Part shown: in pieces, positions 53,403 to 62,926 of the stretch
How positions within the stretch are numbered: the stretch's first letter is position 1
Layout of the letters: every line of letters starts with the position of its first letter
Source of the DNA: Albula goreensis
Lineage: Eukaryota; Chordata; Actinopteri; Albuliformes; Albulidae
Direction of reading: 5' to 3'
Assembly (NCBI GenBank): GCA_022829145.1
Contig: CM040758.1
Coordinates: 15,728,628 to 15,792,627 of the forward strand
Length of the DNA: 64,000 nt
Translations under genes and position numbers: made by a program
Notes under the pieces: model-generated
The model's input: only the letters and a program-made list of their open reading frames with translations
Databases searched by the model: none
Told to the model about the DNA's origin: nothing

Positions 53403-53478
53403 CCAGTCAAAGCTCTGTTTGCTTTTACGGGTGACTAGATGTTTGAGTAGTCCTCGTTATTGTAAGAGAGAGGACACC

Positions 53479-53518
<40 letters not shown>

Positions 53519-53520
53519 GG
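53479..53520. repeat. GA microsatellite (polypurine)
   Basis: A GA run with one GG interruption, only 80 bp from the CA tract. Mirror-symmetric polypurine of this kind can form triplex DNA. Confidence 0.95.
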
Positions 53521-54734
53521 CATGAGATAGGTGCCTCATTTGTTTGGATTGCATCCTTGCTGGTGTAGAAGGAAGGAAGAAAAAGCTGAAATCAGCTCAC
53601 ATCAGCAGCAGCTGGTGTGTGCGTTTGACATGGATGATGTATTTACATGCAGAACGGGACTGTCACAGTTGTGGATTTTCCTTCTCGTCTGTTGCGCCCG
53701 TAGCCACAGTAATTCTCCACTGCTCAGTGCTGCGTGATGTTTTTTAACCTGTTTCCGTCCATCCTTTCACCGGAGCCCTGGCTCTGGAGTCTACCCAACC
53801 CTCGCTGTTTTATCCTTGTTCATTCATTGTCATTCTTAACTTTATTTTATAAGCTGTATGGCAGGTTACAGTCTATTTCCAGTGCCATTGTCTGTGATGA
53901 ACCCTGTAGTGGGTGAAGAGGGAGGATAGACTGAATCTGTGTTACTTTTGCCTGTGTTTGTTACCTTCAGCAATATGGGATTTCAGCTGCACTAAATAAT
54001 AATAATAATAATAAACCCTTTTTAAAAATATTTAAAAGTATTCAAAAAACGTTGTGATTCATTTTTACTACACATTCATGTATCCTTCACAGTCTTCAAG
54101 AATAAATATTGTATTCATTTACTCTCCTCGTTCACTTCTAGTGTTTCCCAAAATCTGTAAATTAAACTATGCCATTTTAACAATACTATAATTTCAGAAT
54201 GCTTGACTACATTTTTGAAAGGGGATATAAAATAATTGTATTGTTTATTTTATTTGATATAGATATTTTTTCTGTAATTGCCCAACACTGTTTCAAGAAT
54301 TAATTGCAAAATATATATTTCTTCAGCACAATTTAATTCTTTGAGGGTAACTCAAATCTGTGTCTCTTTAACAGATACATTGAGGCTTTATATTTTTAGA
54401 TATAACACCACCCTGAGTGTTAGATGTACGCTTCTCTTGCATACCACCAAGCAGCATGTATATTGGCTTAAGTATAAAATATCAGTGTATGTAATGTGGC
54501 AGGTAACATAGCATTAAGTCGTCTAATAGAAAATATACATTTATAGTATTTCAGAGGGAAACATTAGCCATGCTTTAAGGGCCTATAGTTTTAAATTCAG
54601 CCAGCTTAGGGATAACATGGGGCAGGTCACCGTTGTTGTCCCTCCTTTAGTTTGTATGGCCCGTTGTCTATAGCACTGGTTCTGACAGAAGGGGCAGTGC
54701 TTACTCTGTGGAGTGATTTAGGCTGTAATCTTAT

Positions 54735-54870
54735 TTTACCATAAGCAGGCTCAGCCCAGGCGATGAACGGCCTCTTCACGCCTCACCTCGCCATCGCGCC
54801 GTCCCGCCATCCCGCAGCCCTTATCAGCCTCCGTAAACCTTTTACAAGACAATAAACAATGAGAGCGGGT
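54735..54870. promoter_or_regulatory. CpG-containing candidate regulatory block
   Basis: CpG-dense short block (CTCGCCATCGCGCCGTCCCG near 54787) followed by ACAATAAACAATGAGAGCGG near 54849, which contains an ACAATG Sox-type core. It lies about 1.8 kb before the tenm3 start codon. Promoter or enhancer function is inferred. Confidence 0.25.
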
Positions 54871-55739
54871 ACCCTCATCTTCCACGTCCCCCCACCTCAC
54901 ACACACTCCTCTTGCTTGCTGCTTGCTCTCTTACTTCTGGCTCTCAATATTTCTCTCCCTCTCCCGCTCCCTGTCTCTAATACACTCTTCCCTCCTCTCC
55001 TCTTTCTCCCTCCTCCTTCTCAAATTTAAATTCAGACTGCTTAATGAAATGCGATGAATTGCATTTATGCGAGTATTGTGAAATGTTAACTAGATAATTC
55101 CAAGTGTATTGTTATTAGGATAGCAACTGTTAAACTATTTAAATGATTGTTATGATTATTCTTCTCATCCACAGTAGTAATAATAATAGTGTTTGTTTTA
55201 GAATGCTTATTTTTATTGTTGATGTTCTTAATAGTGAAACAGTAACCAGATTAATTTGTATTATACAATTAGTGATGATTGTAACTGCTAGCAATGTATT
55301 TAGACAGTTTATATACAGTTTGGGAGTCTTTCTGCCATAATAAAGAGAGCAGTTAGGCATGGTCATTCTGTGTTAAATATAAATATGCAGGCTGATCTGG
55401 CGTTACCACAAATGGGTGGTTTCTTAACCTCATTAGCACAAGCGTGTGGCTCTAAACAGGCCTGATTGGAGGGCGGAGAAGCACATCAAAGGCTACCAGT
55501 TCGATGTTTACAGAAAAAAACCTCAACAAAAAGGAAATTTGCGGAGAAAACTATGCAAACGGCTGTGTTCTTTCCAAGTCAAGAGCAGGCAGCAGGACCT
55601 GCTCTACTCTCACTGAATTTTGATTGCCTCAGCAACATAAGCCACTTTTTTTTAAAGCATAACACATATTTTTTTTGTTGGCTGAAAAATGAAGCCCAGG
55701 GAGAAGCTGGTGTTGTTTTTGCGGAAATGTGAAATATGG

Positions 55740-56060
55740 CCTCCTTATTTAATTTAAATAGAAGTGTTTGGGTGAGCCCTCCTTCTGGCCTGTGGCTGCG
55801 CTCTGTAGTGATGTGGGAGGACCTACATGCCCACGCAGGACGACTTATCAAAATATGTTGACGCCTCAATAAGATTCTGGAAAAGAGCAACAAAACGCAC
55901 TCGCAGAGAGACCTTCAAAAGCAGGCCAGCCAAGAAAGGAAAATTAAAGCACTGCCATAATCAGAACAGAGAATTAGAAACAGAGAAAGTTTCACTAATA
56001 AACATTTTCAATGCGCCCCGGGGCTTCTCCATGTTTATTACCCTGCTGTCTTAGATTAAT
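55740..56060. promoter_or_regulatory. candidate conserved non-coding element near tenm3
   Basis: A non-repetitive block 600-900 bp before the tenm3 start codon, with TTTAATTTAAATAG near 55747, ACTTATCAAAATATG near 55842 and CACTAATAAACATTTTC near 55992. The frames crossing it on both strands have no recognisable product. Confidence 0.25.
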
Positions 56061-56415
56061 GTATTTTTTGTTCCCAAGATGTTGTAGGTAGATTTTATTA
56101 ATTCTCGCTGGCAGCACTTAATGAAAGTTTTTTTTTTCCCTTCCTTCCCTGTCTTCGTCAGAGGCCTTGATTCGTTTCAGAAATCCCGCTTAATGGATCT
56201 GTCCAAATTATCAGCTGCCATGGATATACAACAGACGAGGGGAGAGGAGCAATCAATTTAGATTATTTTTTCTTTTAACCCCCCATTCACACACACATAC
56301 ACCCACACACAATTATCACCACCACCCCCTCTCCCCCGACCCCCATTCCTGGCCTGACCCTCAAAAAAAACTCTACTGCTTCTTGGAGGAGTCAGAGCTC
56401 ATGCCTGCAAGTGCT

Positions 56416-56436
56416 TTCTCTCTCTCTCTCTCTCTC

Positions 56437-56476
<40 letters not shown>

Positions 56477-56490
56477 TCACATACACACAG
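56416..56490. repeat. compound CT/CA microsatellite before tenm3 exon 1
   Basis: A CT run (56416-56453, one CC interruption) passes directly into a CA run that ends in CACACAG at 56490. It forms a long pyrimidine-rich tract with an AG at its end, so it could act as a splice acceptor region or affect use of the acceptor at 56574. Confidence 0.93.
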
Positions 56491-56574
56491 ACTCCTCCAG
56501 GGATTTGTGGGCCCTTGAAGATTAAGTGCCCAGATTAGTGTTATCTGACCGCTGTCTGCTTTCCATTTGACCAG

Positions 56575-56655
56575 GTAGACCCTGAGCTGAAGACCAGGCG
56601 GAGTCTGCAGCACTGAGCCCCAAGACACGCTTTTACACACAGCGATGCACGCAGT
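56575..56655 (+). other. tenm3: probable 5' UTR part of the tenm3 first coding exon
   Basis: This is the leader directly before the tenm3 start codon. A candidate splice acceptor (a pyrimidine-rich run ending in CCAG at 56571-56574) would begin the exon at 56575. An alternative AG at 56489-56490 follows the CT/CA tract, so the exon edge is uncertain. An in-frame TGA at 56614-56616 rules out an N-terminal extension within this exon. A short upstream ORF that overlaps the main start lies at 56645-56665. A spliced leader is an inference; a transcription start nearby is also possible. Confidence 0.5.
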
Positions 56656-56665
56656 ATGGATGTGA
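56645..56665 (+). other. upstream ORF overlapping the tenm3 start codon
   Basis: An ATG at 56645 opens a 6-codon frame (MHAVWM) that ends in TGA at 56663-56665, eight bases beyond the tenm3 ATG at 56656 and in a different frame. The uATG has G at -3 but C at +4, weaker than the main start. Overlapping uORFs usually lower translation of the main frame and act through leaky scanning. That effect here is inferred, not shown. Confidence 0.55.
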
Positions 56666-56887
56666 AGGAACGCAGGCCCTACTGCTCGCTAACCAAGAGC
56701 AGGCGAGACAAAGAGCGCCGCTACACCAGCTCCTCGGCCGAGAGTGAGGAGTGCAGGGTCCCCACTCAGAAGTCCTACAGCTCCAGTGAGACGCTCAAGG
56801 CCTTCGACCACGACTCCTCCCGCCTACTGTACGGGACCCGAGTGAAAGACACCATCCACAGGGAGGCAGATGAGTACACCCGCCCAG
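56656..56887 (+). CDS. tenm3: tenm3 first coding exon (teneurin-3, cytoplasmic N-terminus, residues 1-77)
   Basis: Teneurin-3 is a large type II transmembrane synaptic adhesion protein that guides neural circuit wiring by homophilic and latrophilin binding. This exon encodes the start of its intracellular domain. It opens with [17 protein letters not shown], has a basic stretch at residues 14-22 (KSRRDKERR), then [20 protein letters not shown] (34-53) and [10 protein letters not shown] (56-65), and ends [10 protein letters not shown]. From memory these match vertebrate TENM3 better than TENM2 (AYDHD, HYGNRV) or TENM4. The start is secure: A at -3 and G at +4 give a strong Kozak context, and an in-frame TGA lies upstream at 56614-56616. 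The exon ends at a CAG|GTTAGT donor after the first base of a glycine codon (phase 1). Read-through into the intron meets TAG at 56890-56892. Its GC content and codon structure stand out from the AT-rich flanks. The protein is incomplete because later exons lie outside the window. Confidence 0.96.
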
Positions 56888-59003
56888 GTTAGTCCAGAGA
56901 GCGGTGCCTCCCTTCACCCCCTCTCAGTCATCACACACTTCTTACTTCTTACTTGGGTATGGTCAACACATTGCATAACGCATATTATAATCATAAAAGA
57001 CAATAATACACATTTTTTATTTATCCATGTTTTCTGCTTTCCAATCAGTTATGATAACTCATAATTGTGCAGTTATTGTTATAGAAATAACCATCAATAA
57101 TTTTACTGAGCACTGAACCAAAGTCCCTTGGATGTTTATCAGTACACTAGGGAAATTGATTATGAGAGATATGTGGAGCAACAGGTAAAGTCAGTGGTGA
57201 GCTGGAGGGCAGCATGCTCTGTGTCAGATTAAAGCACGTGAGTGATCCTCTCGTTGAGGCAGGGCTTTAAGTAGGCCAGTGGGGCTTACAACAAGAGAGG
57301 CAGACTTAAGCTGTTTATCGCTTCACAAACGCAAGGCCTCGTGAAACTATACTGTTTCTCAAGACACGTGGTGCTTATTTATCAGTGGTCTGTAGTAATT
57401 ATGTACTATGAGGGAGTGAGACACTGTACTGTTCACTGTAATGGTTGTACAGAAAAAAATATTGTTCAAATCGCCTGCTTGAAAGGCAGGTAAAAACATT
57501 ACTTAATAAAATCTATTAATTGATCTGCCAATTAACAAGCAAATAGTAGATAGGAAGTTCACATGGTTAAGTGGGAAACATTCCACTATTAAAAGAAAGT
57601 TAAAAGATTGAAATTCCAGAAAGTTTATCAGTTTTAGCAGTTAGAATTAGAACGTCACATTTGGTTCATCACAGTATTGTTTGTTTCCAGACTCCAATTA
57701 ACTATTCTTAAATATTTTATACAAAACATAATGACTTATCTAATAATGAAAATTTTCTTTCTGTGTTAATTGGTGTTCATTGGAAGTTAATAGAATTTTA
57801 ATTAAACTGTAGTAACTATCTTTGTAATTGCATGTCCCTTCCGATTCATATAAAAAATATGATTTCTTTAAAATCGTATATTAGTCGTCATTGTAACTTT
57901 TATAGTCATCATTGTTTTGCCAATAATTTAGTGATCTGTATTATGGAAGCTGTAGTTCGTTATTCGGTAGATAAGATAAAGGAAGTTTAATATTGCACCA
58001 AATCCCTAATAAATATATAAATGTAATTCATAATGTATTTTTATTAGTCTTTTAGGGACATTTCCTGCAGACTTTCTTACTTTGATGAAATGTTAAAAAT
58101 ATCTGAGCTCAATCTCAAACACTTTTTAATATTATTTTCATTTGAAATTATTATCATTTTGCTTTTTTAAGAACTTTTGTTCAAATGCACTTGGAAATTG
58201 CAATACTCAACACAGCAGGTGGCTTAATTTAAGAGTCTCATTATTTGAAACTTTTTTTAGCCATTCTTTAGTTTTTTGCTAGTGAAAATTACATGTTGGG
58301 CATTACAAATCAAATGTCTGTGGAAAGAGTGATTCTGCTTGTTTAAGGTGAATCAGTTTTCTCCCAGCATTTAATAGCTGTTTCTACCAAGAAAATACAA
58401 AGAATTGAGATTTTTTTTAAAATATGCCTTTCAAATCTTACTTAGCAAGTAAAGGATGTAACTATGTGTTTCATTCTCTTACAACATTCAAAATATATTT
58501 TGCAAAACAGTATTTTTTGTGATGATATAATTCACAAAGCTTTGGTTTTTTCATTTTCAATTGTCAAAATAGATGATAAAGGACCACAGATAGTTGACAG
58601 CAGAGATCTGTTTGGTGTAGAACAGACTTGTGATAAAATAGTAGGTTAGGTTATTTCAGGGTTTATGTGCCATTGTTAGCCAACAAACACGTATTGCTGT
58701 GAAAGATGTGCTAGTTTCAAGCGATGCAGCCAATAACCTAACTTAAAATCTAAGATAAGAGGTACTGCGCATCTGTAGGAAGGAAAAGAGTTTGCATAAA
58801 ATCATTAACTGTGGAAGGAGGGGGAAAGTAAATGAATAATGCATCGAAGCATTTTTTAATTGGATCATGTTTTGAAATTCTCAAAAGGAAAAGAACCTAA
58901 TATTGACTGTGTGCGGAATATTCTACTGGCTCCGGAAATAATTGATGATTGTTTAAATTAAAGTTCCCTTGTTCTATTGTTTTGAAAAGCTGTATTGCCC
59001 TAT

Positions 59004-59058
59004 TTGTGTGTGTGTGCATGTGTATGTTTGTGTGTGTGTGTGTGTGTGTACGTGCATG
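59004..59058. repeat. GT microsatellite in tenm3 intron 1
   Basis: Interrupted GT run with GC and AT breaks. Confidence 0.95.
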
Positions 59059-59609
59059 AAACATTTAAGACTGATTATACATACCTTTTATTTCTAAATA
59101 ATAATTTTAACTTTTTTAATTTTACAAATGTTACTTGCATGTTTAAAATATGTGTGCACATTTTTGTATTGTTTATGCATCAAGTAAAAAATTATAATTC
59201 ACAAATACATTTCCAAATGTATCATTTTCAATTATTTCGTTACCTTGGAATATCACCAAAAACTATCTAGATCAATACTTTTGAAAAAGATTTTTTAAAC
59301 TCTTTATGCTTATTCTGTTTAACTTTGGTACAGCTGTTTTCTGTAATTGTGCAATGTGAAAAATAAAGGATTGTATGGTACATTAATACGGATACATTCA
59401 TACACTATTAAATTAATAATCTCGTTACCAATTTATGTACTTTTATTTATTTATGAAGTAAGGCATTTTTAATTTTGCTTTGTATTTTTATTTTATCTGT
59501 GAAAATATTCAGAAATGTACTGAAGGTAGTGTGCGATCACTGTGTGATTGCAAAAACCCTTATCCTTGCTGTTGTTATTTTTTTATTAATTACTGATTTT
59601 TTGTTTTTT

Positions 59610-59960
59610 TTTTGGTTGGCTTTGAAGAGCCTGCACATCTTGAAGCCATAGAGATGGTTCTGAAATCACCAAGCAGATTATAACCGCCTCAATTATTACT
59701 CTGGCTGCCAAAATGGCCATAAAATGGTGCAGACATATTCACCACCATCTGCGTCAGATTATTCCCTTAAGAGAGCAGCACATTGATATTGTACACGCGA
59801 TTCCAGTAGGCTGAGTGAGAGACATCAAGGGCCTCATTGCAATTTCAGCCATAATCCAAATTCTCATTTCCTCCTGCACCATTTCAGAGAAGGACCTGTA
59901 GGGCCCGAAAACTGATGCATTTACAACTATGAGTGAAGCTGTAAAAATGGGTGCTCAACA
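59610..59960. promoter_or_regulatory. candidate conserved non-coding element in tenm3 intron 1
   Basis: A 350-bp mixed-complexity block inside an otherwise AT-rich intron, with CCTCAATTATTACTCTGG near 59686, GCCAAAATGGCCATAAAATG near 59707 and GCCATAATCC near 59849. It has no open frame of note. An intronic enhancer is inferred. Confidence 0.28.
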
Positions 59961-61781
59961 AAAATGCACGATTTGGTCAAAGAGGAGCATACGAACAAAC
60001 TGTACAGCATTATTGATGTGAAGTTGACAGTTCTGGCCCTGCATTCTGATTAATCAGTCATAATTCCTGACCGCACCAGTTTTAGGAGTATAGCTATGAT
60101 ATGGCAAGGCATTGCATTTGATATCATTGTACTTTCCATCAGCACAAACCCCAGTAGGTAAAATAAATAAATAAATAACTAAATAATAATAATAATCATA
60201 GCAGCAACTAGTAGCTGGTCTTCTGCTTCCAATTGGCACTTAACTCTCCCCATTGTGCCAAGGGCCTCAGTCAGTGAGATAAACCCTCAGAATATTACAG
60301 GTGTGGGCCTCCTTTGTTCAATCAAACACCACCAATCACATATGTGCTGTTTGTCAGCCTCTGCAGCTGTAACTGCATCTGCATAGATGGTAGTCTGATG
60401 CAGTCAATGCCCAGGAACAGCTGGCTGGGCCCTACAGTGTGGGAGAGAAGTGGGCCGACAGGTGGAGGGCTTTTCACTGGGACCAGCGCACTGGATTGTT
60501 CCTCTGAACTGATGCTGCAGATTGGATCAAATTGCATTGGGCGTTGCAAAAACTGGGGTTAAAAATGCAAAGACAGAAAATAATGTTTAATGCTATATGT
60601 ATTTAGGCTTTTTTGTGTGTTCAAACTAATGTTAACAAGAATCCATTTTGTAAGTGAAAGAAAATACATTTCCATTTTATAATAACATGGACAATCCAAG
60701 TAATCATTTTTGCATTAATCATGGGGTTTGACAAGTATGGCTGCCATCTCCATCTTGATTGTTGATGTCTTTCTAGCTTTGAGGTAAATGTTGTCTCTTA
60801 TCTTCTCTCTGCTTTTGGTTTTGCTGTCTATTGTGAGGAAGTGAGTGATGAAAGGACTCGATTCAGTAACTTTCCTCAGAAAACTTTCCTTTTCAATTGT
60901 GCCTTAGTGAAATTAAAGATTAGCGACTGAGTCACTCTAATAATATGCTGCAAGGTCTGCAGTAATTTAAATGTTCAATAAATGGGCAGGTCTTTCCATT
61001 CCCCATACAAGAAACCCACTGTGTGCGGTAAAGACACAATGATTTTGGTCAGAGGTAAAGGTCAGTTCAATTTCCCCTAGCTCTGTTGGCCTTTTAAATT
61101 CTTACTTTTTTAGCTCTGCATCTTTTCATTGTTCAACACGCTGAACAGAGTGTCTCTATTTACCTGTCAGGTTTTCACACCTCTGATACCCGAGGGCTGT
61201 TTTTGTCGCTCAGCAACGCTACGAAAACAGACCCGAGCGCATCTGTTTGCAAAGAGCAGTGGTGCTGTAAAGACATATCCTAACTAACAACGGGAAAAGC
61301 ATGAGGGAACTTGAATGCATAGGGTGAGCTATAGACTAGGTAAAAATGAATTGAAAAGAAGGTGCATGCAATTGCATTAAGTCTCTTTAGGGCATAAGCA
61401 ATACATTCAAACTGACTTTCTCTTTTTAAGTGCATATTCTATAACAGAATTAAACAAATACTTTCCAAAGGACAAGTTTTTTGTGTCCAGAAATACAAAC
61501 TAAAGTTTGTTCTGATTAAAGTGTAAATGCCCTCAAAGAGACTGATTTCTGCCTTTCATTCCCTCCCCCATTTTTCTTTTCTTCATTCTTAACCTTGCAC
61601 TGAAACTTAAAACTATTTGTTATGTTCATTTGGTAGTGCAAATGCACAGTATACAAGCTGCTTTTCATCTGCAGTCATCTGCGGGTTAAGAAGTCATGTA
61701 AAATTCAGTTACATAAACTGGATTAGTCAAAATGATACATCCAAGATGTTAACTGCACTTCCTTTTCCCTTTGCATTCCAG

Positions 61782-61784
61782 CAG
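61782..61784 (+). promoter_or_regulatory. tenm3: tandem NAGNAG splice acceptor (CAGCAG)
   Basis: The intron 1 acceptor reads CCAGCAG followed by GGCAAAAC. Using the first AG (61780-61781) adds the three bases 61782-61784 to the exon and gives R-P-A-G-Q-N. Using the second AG (61783-61784) gives R-P-G-Q-N, which matches known TENM3. Both keep the frame. CAGCAG is the type of tandem acceptor most often used alternatively in vertebrates. Confidence 0.6.
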
Positions 61785-62057
61785 GGCAAAACTTCAACCT
61801 GAGGCAGCTGGGGATATGTGAGCCGGCCGCACGTCGTGGCCTGGCCTTCTGCGCAGAGATGGGCCTGCCCCACCGCGGCTACTCAGCAGGATCAGACCCT
61901 GACGCCGGGAATGAGAGCGTCATGTCCCCTGAGCACGCCATGCGCCTCTGGGGCAGAGGGGTCAAGTCGGGACGGAACTCCTGCCTGTCCAGCCGCTCCA
62001 ACTCGGCCCTCACCCTGACTGACACGGAGCACGAGAACAAGTCCGACAGCGAGAATG
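61785..62057 (+). CDS. tenm3: tenm3 second coding exon (cytoplasmic domain, residues 78-168)
   Basis: This exon continues the teneurin-3 intracellular domain in frame: glycine split across the intron, then [68 protein letters not shown] and KSDSEN. The [13 protein letters not shown] and [20 protein letters not shown] blocks are teneurin hallmarks, and [16 protein letters not shown] points to TENM3. The acceptor follows a good pyrimidine tract (61761-61779), with a plausible branch site TTAAC at 61749-61753. The donor is AATG|GTGAGT. The exon is 273 nt and phase 1 at both ends, so skipping it would keep the frame. Compared with the human protein as I recall it, two residues seem to be missing after GYS (here GYSAGSDPD). 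The transmembrane segment, EGF repeats, NHL and YD-repeat regions are encoded further downstream, beyond the window. Confidence 0.96.
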
Positions 62058-62239
62058 GTGAGTCCTCCTTCTCTGTGTTAATGCGTCTTTTGTCCCATTG
62101 TGTCCTCCTTGGCATGACTTGCATCATTGAGAATGGTGTTTTCCTGGAAATGTTTACCCAACAAGATGGATATGGGAAAACTAGTGCCTGAAAAAGGGAA
62201 AAGATGAGGTGGCAAAAAATACTTTTTTCGAGAGTGAGA

Positions 62240-62640
62240 ATGAAAAAGCTACCTGCACACATCTCCCTCATCCACCCATCCCCCAAGACTCCCTGACCTA
62301 TGGAGCTGGGTTTCCCTGAAAGCTTTCATGGACAGACAGACCTATGTGCTGTCCCTTTAAGAAGTTTAACCAAAGATTCGATGGCCCTGAACTGAAGAAG
62401 GAAAAGCAAAATCCACACACGGTCGAGTCACCTGTTTTCACTGGGATGTGAGGCAGGTTTTGATAAAGTTTTTCCCCTGAGCCACAGCGTAATCAAAGAT
62501 GGCTTTGTGAGTCTCGCTCTGAGACTTCTCCAAGACATTTCAGAGTGTGGAGACGGCTGAAGGAGCACGCACAATGGCTGATTAACGGGGCGCTGGGGTT
62601 TGAAGTGCAAATCACGCTCCACAACTAGAGGAGCGACTTA
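62240..62640. promoter_or_regulatory. candidate conserved non-coding element in tenm3 intron 2
   Basis: Non-repetitive block starting within 200 bp of the exon 2 donor, with AATCAAAGATGGCTTTGTG near 62491 (contains a TCF/LEF-type ATCAAAG core) and GGCTGATTAACGG near 62577. It has no coding frame that joins the teneurin frame. Confidence 0.25.
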
Positions 62641-62695
62641 TGGGTTTGAACTGCTGTGAAAGGGACAAGGAGCAGTACACTCCCTGGAAAAAAAT

Positions 62696-62737
62696 CAATA
62701 ATAATAATAATAATGTTAATAATGATAATAATGATAG
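62696..62737. repeat. AAT/ATG trinucleotide repeat
   Basis: A pure AAT run followed by interrupted AAT/ATG units. Confidence 0.93.
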
Positions 62738-62847
62738 TAACAAAAACAGCCACATGTATTTAACTATTTAGCGTATTCTCTGGTGCCGGTATTCTTCATT
62801 TTTATGTACAGTTTGGAAATCAAATGTAGCTGCAAAGAATTAATTCT

Positions 62848-62926
62848 GTGTATATATATATACATTTTGTGTACACATGGTGTGTGTGTGTGTGTGTGTG
62901 TGTGTATACATATATACATATATATA
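62848..62926. repeat. TA-TG-TA compound microsatellite
   Basis: A TATATA run, a short unique stretch, a long TG run (about 62880-62905) and a second TATA-rich run. Confidence 0.93.

Larger units (their letters stand above)
53521..56415. other. non-coding DNA upstream of tenm3
   Basis: No exon supported. Contains an AAT repeat (53994-54013), a pyrimidine-rich stretch (54860-55020), and mixed-complexity blocks at 54735-54870 and 55380-56060. The GC-rich part near 54.8 kb is the most CpG-dense place within 2 kb of the tenm3 start and could be regulatory. Confidence 0.5.
56888..61784 (+). other. tenm3: tenm3 intron between coding exons 1 and 2
   Basis: The intron is bounded by GTTAGT at 56888 and CAG at 61782-61784. 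It is 4,897 bp and phase 1. It is AT-rich and non-coding, with a GT microsatellite near 59.0 kb and a mixed-complexity block near 59.6-59.95 kb that resembles a conserved non-coding element. No second gene or recognisable transposon was seen inside it. Confidence 0.9.

Noticed and set aside
60314-60562. Open frames on both strands in intron 1 that could be an alternative exon
   Set aside because: No teneurin similarity, and no well-placed acceptor and donor pair that keeps the tenm3 phase.
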